DNA from: JBDHWG01 sp046328505 | Lineage (GTDB): Bacteria; Chloroflexota; Anaerolineae; Epilineales; JAHCIE01 | DNA: 64,000 nucleotides | Reading direction: 5' to 3' | Assembly: GCA_046328505.1 (NCBI GenBank) | Contig: JAXLWL010000007.1 | Coordinates: 208,748 to 272,747 of the forward strand | Part shown: positions 8,797 to 17,342 of the stretch, one piece after another | How positions within the stretch are numbered: position 1 is the first letter of the stretch | Layout: every line of letters starts with the position of its first letter | Made by a program: the position numbers and the translations under genes | The notes under the pieces: model-generated | Told to the model about the DNA's origin: nothing | Database searches by the model: none | What the model saw: the letters and a program-made list of their open reading frames with translations, nothing else

Positions 8797-9552
8797 TCAG
8801 CCGATCACAGGGATGCGGCGCGCGACGAGCCCGTCGAGCCGATCCTGCATGGCGAACTGCACGCGTGAGGCGAACGCAGCAGGCTCTTCCTCGTCATGCG
8901 GCCGCATCTCAGGCAGGACCGCTGTCAGCAGCTTGGTCGGCAGCGGCGCGTATGGTAGTATCCCCGCTACACCGGCGTTCAATCCCCACGGGTACGTCAA
9001 ACTAACCGGGAGAGTCTTCACCCGCAGGAGCCGAGGGAGCCGTAGGAGCCGGGCCAGGCGGCGTCCGTCTGAGAGGACGATCAGCGACTCGCCCGCGCCG
9101 GCAGTGACGATAGGGACGATAGGGACGTTGTGGGCCATGGCCACCTTCGCGAAGCCGGAACGGCCGCCGAACTTGACGACGTGCCGATCCCGCCACGACT
9201 TCCCCGCATCAATGTCCCCGCCAGGAAACACGACGACGTGGTGCCCCGCGGTCAGGGCGTCGTGCGCGACTCGTTCGCTGGCAGGACGACCACCGAACGC
9301 CTCGACGAGCCGTCCCGCTCCGAAGGTCCAGGCAAGCTGATGCACGAGATACGTCACCGGGCGAGCGACGTCAAGCCGGTGAAAGGTGTGCATAAGGGCG
9401 AACACGTTGAGATCCACGATCCCACCGAACCCGTGGTTGCAGACGATCAGGGCGGGAGTGTCCGGTATGGCCGCATCCGACTGGATCTCGTGCCCGTGAT
9501 AGCGGCTAAGATACTGGTACAATGCCTCGTAGGGGAGCGCTGATTGGCTCAT
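8797..9552 (-). CDS. Lysophospholipid acyltransferase-family protein
   Basis: Probable membrane-associated acyltransferase of the PlsC/DGAT2-like superfamily, 251 residues. The first block has NHGFGGIVD near residue 38, with a longer His-Asp spacing than the usual HX4D, and the third block is FPGGDID near 112, as in DGAT2-type proteins. The block PIVPIVTAGAGES follows near 145. Such enzymes transfer a fatty acyl chain from acyl-CoA/ACP to a lipid or alcohol. It is the first gene on the minus side of a divergent promoter shared with a TetR regulator and heads the acyltransferase-DoxX-SDR group, so regulation by that TetR is likely. Substrate is unknown. A 129-bp gap separates it from DoxX. Confidence 0.82.
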   Translation of the reverse strand: MSQSALPYEALYQYLSRYHGHEIQSDAAIPDTPALIVCNHGFGGIVDLNVFALMHTFHRLDVARPVTYLVHQLAWTFGAGRLVEAFGGRPASERVAHDALTAGHHVVVFPGGDIDAGKSWRDRHVVKFGGRSGFAKVAMAHNVPIVPIVTAGAGESLIVLSDGRRLARLLRLPRLLRVKTLPVSLTYPWGLNAGVAGILPYAPLPTKLLTAVLPEMRPHDEEEPAAFASRVQFAMQDRLDGLVARRIPVIG

Positions 9553-9665
9553 AAGTTATCCGAACCCCTCCGTTGGTACCTCAGGCGGTGAAAAGCGATT
9601 GGCGCCGCGGCCGTCACTGTAGACGATCGCCCGTTCACCGTCTACGCTATACGAGTGGATAGCAT

Positions 9666-9703
9666 TTGACAGATATTATACTGTCGGATAGTATATCTGT
9701 CAA
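9666..9703. promoter_or_regulatory. Face-to-face divergent promoters sharing one inverted-repeat operator
   Basis: Minus promoter: TTGACA (9703-9698), 17 bp, TATAAT (9680-9675), a perfect sigma-70 consensus driving the acyltransferase. Plus promoter: TTGACA (9666-9671), 17 bp, TAGTAT (9689-9694), driving tetR. The outer 11 bp TTGACAGATAT and ATATCTGTCAA are an exact inverted repeat. Each -35 lies in one arm, so a dimer binding here would block both promoters. Confidence 0.8.
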
Positions 9704-9732
9704 GTGATTCCGAGCGCAAAGGAGCACCAAAA

Positions 9733-10383
9733 ATGGAAATTCATGAAAAACCACGCGGCCGGCAAGCCGATGCAACGGCCCAGCGCACACGACAGCGGAT
9801 TGTGCATAGCGCTCTCGCGCTCTTCGCCTCGCGTGGGTACGACGGGGTCAGCTTGCGCGACATCGCCGCCTACTCCGACGTCACGCATGGGCTGATAAGG
9901 CATCATTTCGGCTCAAAGGAGGACATCTGGCGCGCGGTCATAGACACGACGCTCCAGGAATACCTGGCGATGATGACGCCATTAGTCGAGGCGGCGGTGA
10001 CGAGCAACAGCAGTGCCCTGGACACTGTGAAGGAAGTGTCGCGCAACGCCATCATACTCACAGGGCGGTATCCTGAGGTTGGGCGCCTGCTCATGCACGA
10101 GGGCGTCGAACGCGGCCCGCGCCTCGACTACTTCATGGCGCAACTCGCGCCCCTAGTCTCTCAAATGGATCCGCTAATCGAGGCGGTGCAGCGCGAGGGC
10201 ATGCTCTCCCAGTTCAGCCACGAGAGCTTCTTGCTCTCGCTGATCATGCTGGGAGTGATGCCGTTTGCGATGGCAGCCTTTTCAAGCGAGCTGTGTAACG
10301 TCGACATACTCGCCCCGGAGCAGGTCGAGCAGCACGCCGATCGGGTGATCGTGACGTTCTTTTCTTCGGTAGCGAGCGATTAG
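9733..10383 (+). CDS. TetR-family transcriptional regulator
   Basis: 216-residue TetR/AcrR-type repressor. The N-terminal HTH covers about residues 18-65, with SLRDIAAYSDVTHGLIRHHF as recognition region and FGSKEDIW marking the end of the domain. Residues 70-205 form the helical ligand-binding/dimer domain, which is not diagnostic for a ligand. AAAGGAG lies nine bases before the ATG. It is divergent from the acyltransferase-DoxX-SDR genes and shares their promoter/operator, so autoregulation and control of those genes is the simplest reading. It is convergent with the mgtA-type ATPase gene. Confidence 0.92.
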   Translation: MEIHEKPRGRQADATAQRTRQRIVHSALALFASRGYDGVSLRDIAAYSDVTHGLIRHHFGSKEDIWRAVIDTTLQEYLAMMTPLVEAAVTSNSSALDTVKEVSRNAIILTGRYPEVGRLLMHEGVERGPRLDYFMAQLAPLVSQMDPLIEAVQREGMLSQFSHESFLLSLIMLGVMPFAMAAFSSELCNVDILAPEQVEQHADRVIVTFFSSVASD

Positions 10384-10450
10384 GAGCGGGACACAAAAGG
10401 AGGCGGCTGCCGTTTGGCAGACGCTCGTTAGTGTTCCCGCAGGCTCCTAG
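10381..10450. terminator. Structured convergent terminator region
   Basis: The gap between tetR and the ATPase gene folds on itself: outer arms TAGGAGC...GGGACAC pair, with a short bulge, with GTGTTCCCGC...GCTCCTA, and an inner hairpin CTGCC-GTTT-GGCAG sits at 10407-10420. The outer stem contains both stop codons. No strong T-tract is seen, so termination is inferred. Confidence 0.45.
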
Positions 10451-13020
10451 AAGCCACGGCGCCCGAACAGACGCCGCTTCACGATCTCGACGATGAACAG
10501 GTACGTGACTGTTGCCAACGCCAGGAAGACGTAATAGGCGGCAGGAAGGGGCGTGAAGCCGAGGACGGAGCCGAGCGAGGTGAAAGGCAAGATCATGCCG
10601 AACAGGACGACGGCGACGACGGTGAGCGTAAGGGGGAGACTGGGCCGACTCTGGAACGGGTTGCCGACCGTCCGAATGATGAACACGACGAGCGTCTGCG
10701 TCGCCAGGGATTCGACGAACCAGCCGGTATGAAACGCGGCCTCGCTGGCGTGGAAGACGTTCAGCAAGACGTAGAACGTCAGAAAATCGTACAGGGAGCT
10801 GATCGGCCCGATGTAGAGCATGAAGTCGCGGATGAGGCCCATGTCCCAGCGCCGCGGCTTCTGGATGAACGACGGATCTACGTTGTCGGTGGGAATGGTC
10901 ACCTGGGCGAGGTCGTAGAGGAAGTTGTTCAGTAGAATCTGAATGGGGAGCATCGGTAGGAACGGCAGAAACAGCGACGCAGCTGCCATGCTGAACATGT
11001 TGCCGAAGTTCGAGCTCGTGCCCATGAGCAGGTACTTCATGACGTTGCCGAACGCGCGGCGGCCTTCCAGGATGCCCTCCTGGAGCACGTCCAGTCCTGG
11101 CTGGAGCAGAATGATGTCGGCGGCATCTCTTGCGACGTCCGTCGCGCTCGTCACCGAGATGCCTACATCCGCCGCGTGCAGCGATGGAGCGTCGTTGATC
11201 CCATCTCCCATATAACCGACAACGTGGCCGCGCGCCTTGAGCGCCAGGATGATGCGGTTCTTCTGCGCGGGCGAGACCCGGGCGAAGATCGTCGTCTTCT
11301 CGGCTACCGCCGCGAGCGCCGGGTCGGTCATCCGCTGGATCTCATCGCCGAGCAGGATTTGCCCTGGCTCCAGGCCGGCCTCGACGGCCACGTGGCGCGC
11401 CACAAGCTCGTTGTCGCCGGTGATAATCTTGACTGATACCCCTTCGTCTCGCAACGCCGTGATTGTTGCGGCCGTATCGGGCAGGGGCGGGTCGGCGAAA
11501 CTGACATAGCCGGCCAGGGTCAGGTCTCGCTCGTCGGCGGCTGTATAAGCCGATTGGGGGGCCGTCGAGCGGTAGGCAACGGCGATAACGCGATAACCGT
11601 CGGCGTTCAGCTTCTCGTAGATGATTCGCGTTTGTTCGCGCGACGCCGCATCGAATTCGCGCGTCTTGTCTCCGTCCTGATACGATGTGCATAAGGCCAC
11701 AACCCCTTCCGGGGCGCCCTTTGTAATGAGAATGTGATCGGTAGCGGTCTCGACGACGACAGACTGGCGGCGGCGGTCGAAGTCGAACGGGATTTCATCG
11801 AACTTGCGATAGGCCTCGACACTGGGGTGATCGTGACGGAGGATAGCAAGGTCGAGCGGGCCGGCGCCGCCGTGGCGGAGAACGGCCTGCGCCTCTTCAT
11901 TGTCGATCCCCGTTTCATAGTAGCTATTGAGGTAGGCGAGGAGAAAGACGTGCGCGTCCGGCTCCCCCATGGCTCCGACGTGGCCTTCCAACGTCATCTC
12001 ACCGGTCGTCAGAGTCCCCGTCTTGTCGCTGCAGAAGGTGTCCATGCTGCCGAAATTCTGGATCGCCGACAGGTTCTTGACGATGGTCTTGTGCTGCGCC
12101 ATGCGCAGGGCGCCCTGCGAGAGGGTGATCGTGATGATCATCGGCAGGAACTCTGGCGTGAGACCCACCGCCAGGGCGACAGCGAACGTCAGCGCCTGCA
12201 GGGGATTGTGGTGCAGCGCCGAAGTCACGAGAAAAACGAAGAGCACCAGCAGCAGAATGACCCGCGTGATGAGCAAACTGTACTGTCGAATGCCGCGGTC
12301 GAACTCGGTTTCGGGCGCGCGGGTGGCGAGCCGCGTGGCGATGTCGCCGAACATGGTCGCGGCGCCGGTGGTCGTAATCTGGGCGATGCCGCTGCCGCTG
12401 ACGACCGACGTGCCGAGGTAGACGCGGTTGATCTCAGCTGGATTGGCCGTGGTGTCTGCGCCAGAGGCCGGCGCCTTCTCGACCGGGAGCGACTCGCCGG
12501 TGAGCGGCGCTTCGTTGAGGTGCAAGTCGCGCGCTTCCAGCAGCACGCCATCGCCGGGGACGAGATCACCGGCACTAAGATGGACTACATCACCGGGCAC
12601 GATCTCGCGGCGTGGCACCTCGACCCACTTGCCATCGCGCATGGCGGTGGCTGTGGGCGCGACGGTGGCGCGAAGGTGTTCGGCGGCCCGCTGCGACCGG
12701 TAGGTCTGAAAGAAATCCAGGATGAGGCTGAAGGCGACGATCACGAAGATGATGAGGGCGTCGGCCAGTTCCCCGAGCGCTGCCGTAATTGTTGCGGCGA
12801 TGAGAAGAATGACGATCAGCGGGTTCGCAAAAAGCAGGGCAATCTGCTTCAGAACGGAAGTCCGCTGTTCCGAGGCCGGCTCGTTCGGACCGTATTTGGC
12901 GAGGCGGCGGCGGACTTCCTCGCTGCTGAGCCCGGTGAGTGAGGTCGGCGTCAGCCTTTGGCCCGAAGACGGAGGCGGGGTTGTCGCTGTGGCGGGCTCG
13001 GTCACGCCAGGAACTGTCAT
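10447..13020 (-). CDS. mgtA: Magnesium-transporting P-type ATPase (MgtA-like)
   Basis: P-type ATPase of 857 residues in the cytoplasmic membrane. The actuator loop has LTGES at 173-177; the phosphorylation site is D332 in CSDKTGTLTTG; the nucleotide/hinge motif GDGINDAPSLHAADVGIS lies near 620. The segment VGLTPEFLPMI before the P domain and LLNNFLYDLAQ...PTDNVD in the C-terminal helices are characteristic of MgtA/MgtB (type IIIB) rather than Ca- or H-ATPases. About ten membrane helices are visible, two pairs before D332 and six after it. The N-terminal 50 residues are Pro/Thr-rich. It follows a receiver-only response regulator by 7 bp, within a two-component gene set, suggesting signal-dependent expression. 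Type II Ca-ATPase is the less likely alternative. Confidence 0.88.
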   Translation of the reverse strand: MTVPGVTEPATATTPPPSSGQRLTPTSLTGLSSEEVRRRLAKYGPNEPASEQRTSVLKQIALLFANPLIVILLIAATITAALGELADALIIFVIVAFSLILDFFQTYRSQRAAEHLRATVAPTATAMRDGKWVEVPRREIVPGDVVHLSAGDLVPGDGVLLEARDLHLNEAPLTGESLPVEKAPASGADTTANPAEINRVYLGTSVVSGSGIAQITTTGAATMFGDIATRLATRAPETEFDRGIRQYSLLITRVILLLVLFVFLVTSALHHNPLQALTFAVALAVGLTPEFLPMIITITLSQGALRMAQHKTIVKNLSAIQNFGSMDTFCSDKTGTLTTGEMTLEGHVGAMGEPDAHVFLLAYLNSYYETGIDNEEAQAVLRHGGAGPLDLAILRHDHPSVEAYRKFDEIPFDFDRRRQSVVVETATDHILITKGAPEGVVALCTSYQDGDKTREFDAASREQTRIIYEKLNADGYRVIAVAYRSTAPQSAYTAADERDLTLAGYVSFADPPLPDTAATITALRDEGVSVKIITGDNELVARHVAVEAGLEPGQILLGDEIQRMTDPALAAVAEKTTIFARVSPAQKNRIILALKARGHVVGYMGDGINDAPSLHAADVGISVTSATDVARDAADIILLQPGLDVLQEGILEGRRAFGNVMKYLLMGTSSNFGNMFSMAAASLFLPFLPMLPIQILLNNFLYDLAQVTIPTDNVDPSFIQKPRRWDMGLIRDFMLYIGPISSLYDFLTFYVLLNVFHASEAAFHTGWFVESLATQTLVVFIIRTVGNPFQSRPSLPLTLTVVAVVLFGMILPFTSLGSVLGFTPLPAAYYVFLALATVTYLFIVEIVKRRLFGRRGF

Positions 13021-13027
13021 TAGCTTG

Positions 13028-13453
13028 TCACCTGATTGAGCGTGTCGCCGCTTGCCGAGACTTCATTGGCGCTAGAACAGCCGCGAGTAGTTCGTCGGTT
13101 GGGCATCCCTTCAGCAGGAAGGCATCGCTTCCAGCCGCCAGGGCATCGCGACGCCGTTCACCGTAGATCGTGAGCGTGACCACCCTGATCTCGGGCCAGC
13201 GGTCTTTGATCCGCCGCGTCGCTTCGACACCATCCATACCGCGCATACGCACATCCATCAACACGACATCCGGCTGGCATGTCTCAACCAGGCGCAGGGC
13301 TGCCTCCCCACCCGCGGCTTCACCGATGATCTCGACGTCGGGGTAGGTCGCGAGGAGCGCGCGCAGGCCCTCACGAGTGCTTGCCAGATCGTCGGCGATA
13401 AGGACGCGAACGCGCGGCTCTATCGGCCGGGCTTCTGTTTGATGTAGATCCAT
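13028..13453 (-). CDS. Receiver-only response regulator
   Basis: Single CheY-like receiver domain of about 141 residues with no output domain. The acidic pocket is ADD near residue 19, the phospho-acceptor Asp lies in VVLMDVRMRGMDGVEA near residue 64, and the conserved lysine is in FLLKGCP near 115. After the receiver only about 20 residues remain, so it would act by protein contact rather than DNA binding. The ATG at 13453 with GAGGAC upstream was chosen; longer in-frame extensions run through the terminator hairpin region. It lies 7 bp before the MgtA-type ATPase and downstream of a kinase and NarL-type regulator, so the kinase may phosphorylate both regulators. The receiver is similar to that of its neighbour, suggesting origin by duplication and loss of the HTH domain. 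Confidence 0.8.
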   Translation of the reverse strand: MDLHQTEARPIEPRVRVLIADDLASTREGLRALLATYPDVEIIGEAAGGEAALRLVETCQPDVVLMDVRMRGMDGVEATRRIKDRWPEIRVVTLTIYGERRRDALAAGSDAFLLKGCPTDELLAAVLAPMKSRQAATRSIR

Positions 13454-13558
13454 AAACCATGTCCTCAGATCGACGGTAATCAAGTCTACCGCTGTGACTA
13501 GCCTCATTATAGGAGAACGGGCCGTTGCTGTCATCAGACCGGCGTGGATTTCTGGTAC

Positions 13559-13590
13559 ACAAAAAGGACCGCCTCCCGGGCGGTCCTTCT
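13559..13590 (-). terminator. Rho-independent terminator after the NarL-type regulator
   Basis: Ten-bp stem AAGGACCGCC / GGCGGTCCTT (13564-13573 with 13579-13588), 5-nt loop, followed on the minus strand by TTTTTGTGT. It separates the kinase/NarL pair from the receiver-mgtA pair, and could be a full terminator or an attenuator. Confidence 0.8.
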
Positions 13591-13662
13591 CCACTTCGAT
13601 GGTAGCGCGCATCCGACGAATGTTGTAGCCTCCTACAGCGTCCTTCGCAGCGCGGACCAGCA

Positions 13663-14328
13663 CTACATTTCCGCGTCATCCAGCGACGCCAGACCCTCTC
13701 GCAACGCGTACAATGCAGCCTGGGTGCGGCTCGCCAGATGCAGCTTGCCCAGAATGTTGCTCACATGCGTACGCACCGTCGCTTCGCTGACATGCAGCCT
13801 TTCGGCGATCGCCTGGTTGCTCAGTCCCGCCGCCAGCAGCCGCAGAACTTCAACCTCCCGCTCTGTCAGCGGCTCGGCTGTACCCGGGCGATTCCCAGGA
13901 TGAGCGAGTTCGTATAACACCTTGTGGGCAATCGTCGGATCCATGGCCAGCGTGCCGCGACTGACGTCGTGGATGCCACGCACAAGCTCCTCGGACGAGG
14001 TGTCTTTCAGGAGGTACCCAAAGGCGCCCGCCTTGATCGCGGGAAAGACCTGGTCGTCGGCGGCGAAGCTTGTCAATACCAGGATGCGCGCCTCGGGCCA
14101 GTGGGTGTTAATCCGACGGATCGCCTCCACGCCGCCCATCTGCGGCATCACCAGGTCCATCAGAATAACGTCGGGGCGCAGGCGTTCCACGGCGGCCACC
14201 GCTTCGGCGCCGTTACTCGCCTCGCCGACCACCTCGATGTCGGGCTCCGTGGCCAGCAGAGCCCGCAGCCCCTGCCGCACGATAGCGTGGTCATCGGTAA
14301 TGAAGACGCGGATGACGCTTTGAGTCAT
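13663..14328 (-). CDS. NarL/FixJ-family response regulator
   Basis: DNA-binding response regulator of 221 residues. The receiver domain (about 5-122) has TDDH near 11, the phospho-acceptor Asp in VILMDLVMPQMGG near 57 and lysine in YLLKDTSSEEL near 107. A LuxR-type HTH occupies about 150-210: LTEREVEVLRLLAAGLSNQA, then HVSEATVRTHVSNILGKL. It overlaps the upstream histidine-kinase gene by 4 bp (ATGA), so the two are translationally coupled and form a cognate pair. Transcription probably ends at the hairpin at 13559-13590. Its targets may include the receiver/mgtA pair downstream; that is inference. Confidence 0.93.
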   Translation of the reverse strand: MTQSVIRVFITDDHAIVRQGLRALLATEPDIEVVGEASNGAEAVAAVERLRPDVILMDLVMPQMGGVEAIRRINTHWPEARILVLTSFAADDQVFPAIKAGAFGYLLKDTSSEELVRGIHDVSRGTLAMDPTIAHKVLYELAHPGNRPGTAEPLTEREVEVLRLLAAGLSNQAIAERLHVSEATVRTHVSNILGKLHLASRTQAALYALREGLASLDDAEM

Positions 14329-16379
14329 GGTATTGGCACCTCCACTCGCACACGCGTCCCTTGTCCCGGGGCGCTCTCGACTTCGAGTGTCCCACCACAG
14401 TGCTCGACCCGCTCGCTCATCCCACCCAGCCCCAAGCCACCAGCGGCCTGGGCAGCAATCGGGTCGAACCCGATCCCGTCGTCAGCCACTTCCAGGCGTA
14501 CCCTGGCTTCCCCAAGCTGCAAGCGAACGGTCGCGTGCTGCGCATGGGCATGCTTGAGCACATTGTTGAGCGCTTCGTGGGCGACGCGGTAGAGCACATC
14601 TTCAATCTCCACAGGCAACCGCCTCTCGCCGTCTACCTGGAGCTCGACGGCCAGGCCCACACGACTCTCCACGGCGGCCAGCCGGGCCTTCAAAGCTGCG
14701 ACCAGCCCTTGCTCTTGCAGGTCGAGCGGCCGCAGCTCGAAGATGAGCAGCCGCATCTCCCGCAGCGCCTCCTGGGACGTGATGCGCACTTGCCGCAGGT
14801 GTTCCAGCGCGCGGCCGCTATCGCCAGCTTCCAGAAGCCGGGTGGCGGCATCGGCAAACAGCGTGACGCCGTAGAGCGCCTGGGTCACGGAGTCGTGGAG
14901 CTCGCGCGACAGTCGCTGGCGCTCTTCCAGCACGGCCACGTGTTCTTCCTGCTGGCGCAGTCGGGCGTTCTCGATAGCGATAGCCGCTTGATCGGCAAAC
15001 AGGCTAATGATCCGCGCATCTTCTACGGAGAAGCCGGCCGGTTTGTTCATCACATCCAGAACGCCGATAGCCGACCCCCGTACAAGCAGCGGGGCTGCAA
15101 GAATGGCCGTCACCGGAATGTCCGTGGGTAGGGGCCAGATCTGCCCCGCAATGTCATTGGTGAGGAGGGTCTTGCCCTTGCGGACCGCTCGACCGCTGAA
15201 CGACCGATCGACGGGTATTGGCTCCAGGGGCGAGGGGGGGAGGCCGGTCATGTGAGCCGGGTACAGCCAGTCATTGTCCTCCAGCAGGAACAAGATACTC
15301 CCCGGCGCACCCGTGAGCCGCTGCGCTGCACTGCACACGATCTCCAGGACGGCGTTGAGGTCGAGCTTCTGCAACAGAGCGGCGGTAACTCGCTGGAGGC
15401 TCTGACTCTCGTCCAGCCGCCGCGAGGTCTCCTCGTAGAGACGGACGTTTTCGATAGCCAATGCGACAGCGCTGACGATGCCCGACGTCAGGCCAATCTC
15501 CTCTGAGGTAAAGGTCTGGTTCTCTTCGGAGGTACCAAGCACGGCCACGCCGAGCACGCGGCTGCCGACCCGGATGGGTGCTACTAGAAGGGATGTCAGG
15601 CCGAGGTCTTCGACGATCGCCTGGTCGAGACGAGGATCGCCCGGTGGGTTGGCGGAGATTATCGGCTTTTTGCGCTCCAGCACTTCGAGCAGAAGCGGGA
15701 ATGAAACCAGATCAGACAGACGCTGGCGCCAGCTCGCATGCTGAATATCGCCGCTCTCGCCCGCGGATGCCTTTGTTACCAGCACACCCCGCTCCGCGTC
15801 CACCAGGTAAATCGCGCAGTAGGGCGCCGCGACGGCTTCGGTAATTGCCTCGGCGACCCGGCCCAGGACAACGTCTAGTTCCAGTGAGCTATTGGCTATC
15901 TGCAGGGTACGCAGCAACAGGGCCGTGCGCTCCTGTTGTGCCTGGAGTCGGCGCTGCATCTCCGCGAACAAGCGCCCGAAGCCGGCGATCATATATTGCA
16001 AGCAATCGTCGACTTGAGCGATTGCCTCATAGACGGCGGGCGAAGTCGGCGCATGGCCTTCGGCGATGAAGGGGATCACCGCCTTTTTGATCAAGAGCAG
16101 GCTCTCGATGACCACACTGACATCGTACCCCGCCGACACTCGGGCGACCCTAAGGTCATTGAGATAGGTCTCGAGGGCCGCATACGAGCCCGTGCTCAGC
16201 GCTTCGGCGATGGCATCCACCGCCTGCTTGATCACGGCAACGTTTTCCGCCGGCGGTGGCTCTGGGGGATGATCCCCCGGCATCCCAGGCGCCATGTCGG
16301 CCCAGGCGTTCGCGATCTCCTCCCGGTGCGAACGCAGCACCCCCACCAGATCAATCGCGCGCTCAGCCGAAGTGGTCAT
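14325..16379 (-). CDS. GAF-domain sensor histidine kinase
   Basis: 684-residue cytoplasmic sensor kinase. Residues 1-150 resemble the RsbRD/RsbT co-antagonist type helical domain; two GAF domains follow at about 160-310 and 330-475; the HisKA_3 dimerisation domain has the phospho-His in RLSRELHDSVTQALYG near 497; the HATPase domain has VAHEALNNVLKHAHA near 598 and DDGIGFDP near 635, ending with a G-rich lid. No membrane helices are seen, so the signal is likely internal or bound by a GAF domain. It overlaps the NarL regulator by 4 bp. Architecture matches NarX/DevS-like kinases, but GAF residues that would identify heme or nucleotide binding cannot be assigned. Confidence 0.92.
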   Translation of the reverse strand: MTTSAERAIDLVGVLRSHREEIANAWADMAPGMPGDHPPEPPPAENVAVIKQAVDAIAEALSTGSYAALETYLNDLRVARVSAGYDVSVVIESLLLIKKAVIPFIAEGHAPTSPAVYEAIAQVDDCLQYMIAGFGRLFAEMQRRLQAQQERTALLLRTLQIANSSLELDVVLGRVAEAITEAVAAPYCAIYLVDAERGVLVTKASAGESGDIQHASWRQRLSDLVSFPLLLEVLERKKPIISANPPGDPRLDQAIVEDLGLTSLLVAPIRVGSRVLGVAVLGTSEENQTFTSEEIGLTSGIVSAVALAIENVRLYEETSRRLDESQSLQRVTAALLQKLDLNAVLEIVCSAAQRLTGAPGSILFLLEDNDWLYPAHMTGLPPSPLEPIPVDRSFSGRAVRKGKTLLTNDIAGQIWPLPTDIPVTAILAAPLLVRGSAIGVLDVMNKPAGFSVEDARIISLFADQAAIAIENARLRQQEEHVAVLEERQRLSRELHDSVTQALYGVTLFADAATRLLEAGDSGRALEHLRQVRITSQEALREMRLLIFELRPLDLQEQGLVAALKARLAAVESRVGLAVELQVDGERRLPVEIEDVLYRVAHEALNNVLKHAHAQHATVRLQLGEARVRLEVADDGIGFDPIAAQAAGGLGLGGMSERVEHCGGTLEVESAPGQGTRVRVEVPIP

Positions 16380-16605
16380 GCTCTCGACTCCGGATCAGGG
16401 AAAGCGCCACAGTCGAAGTAGAAACCTGCCAAGGCTTTCGGCTTCTTGCCACAGGGTAGAGTTTACACCCACGCCGTGAACGGCGCAAGCTACAACATTT
16501 GCTGTATGCCTCGCTCCACAAGCGTGGATACGGCCACCCAAGAATGTGCAGAACGGCCGCCTGAAACGCGGCCCTTTCTGCGTACACACAATCCACGTCA
16601 CACCG

Positions 16606-16634
16606 ATGACAAGGACGGTTCGCTCTGATATATT
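16606..16634 (+). promoter_or_regulatory. Predicted promoter of the hdeD-like gene
   Basis: ATGACA (16606-16611), 17-bp spacer and TATATT (16629-16634), followed 50 bp later by the HdeD-like start with ACGGAGG. The 304-bp gap 16380-16683 lies between divergent genes and holds no other gene. Confidence 0.45.
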
Positions 16635-16683
16635 GGGGGTAGTTCAATCGGTTCGCGTGAAACAACTTCTACGGAGGTAGCAC

Positions 16684-17247
16684 ATGTTGTACGCAATGTC
16701 TCGTGATTGGTGGGCTTGGGCCGTTCGCGGTGTCGTCGCGGTCCTGTTCGGTGTGGCAACCTTTATCTGGCCCTCTATCTCTCTGGCGGTGCTGGTCGCC
16801 CTGTTCGGCGCCTACGCCCTGGTCGACGGTATTCTCACCACAGCCGTCGCGGTCTCAAACACTAACATGCCGCGCTGGTGGGTGCTTCTGGTGGAGGGCC
16901 TGGTCGGCATCGGCGCTGGCATCGTCGCCTTCCTGTATCCCAGCATCACCGCCCTGGCGCTGCTCATGCTCATCGCGGCGTGGGCGATCGTGACGGGGAT
17001 CCTGGAGGTGGTGGCCGCCATCCAGTTGCGCAAGGAACTCGAGGGTGAGTGGCTGCTGGCGCTGAGTGGGGTGCTGTCGGTGGTGTTCGGTGTCCTGCTG
17101 GTCCTCCAGCCGACCGCCGGCGCGCTGGCCGTGCTGTGGCTCATCGGCGCGTACGCCATCGTCTTTGGCGTGACCGAGCTCGTGCTGGCCATCCGCCTGC
17201 GCCGCATCAAGAACCTGGTCGAGCGCCCAATGGCGAGCGCTTCATAA
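16684..17247 (+). CDS. HdeD-family membrane protein (DUF308)
   Basis: Small membrane protein of 187 residues with six hydrophobic segments (about 12-32, 36-56, 66-86, 90-110, 124-144 and 148-168) arranged as three similar helix pairs, as in HdeD/DUF308 proteins linked to acid resistance in enterics. Repeated motifs such as VALFGAYALVDGI and LWLIGAYAIVFGV mark the pairs. The N-terminus MSRDWWAWAVRG is typical. RBS ACGGAGG lies six bases before the ATG. It precedes a DUF1269-type gene on the same strand, a pairing that suggests an envelope-stress role; the molecular function is not known. Confidence 0.87.
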   Translation: MLYAMSRDWWAWAVRGVVAVLFGVATFIWPSISLAVLVALFGAYALVDGILTTAVAVSNTNMPRWWVLLVEGLVGIGAGIVAFLYPSITALALLMLIAAWAIVTGILEVVAAIQLRKELEGEWLLALSGVLSVVFGVLLVLQPTAGALAVLWLIGAYAIVFGVTELVLAIRLRRIKNLVERPMASAS

Positions 17248-17342
17248 CAACAACTGAATAGCATTGAGTTGATGGCAACGGGGCGGCGAGACCGCCGCCC
17301 GACAGACGACAAAAGTGATCCAACTACACAAGGAGAAAGATC

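Noticed and set aside
11734..12942. 402-codon plus-strand frame inside the P-type ATPase gene
   Set aside because: No motif or RBS, and the opposite strand encodes an intact MgtA-type protein.
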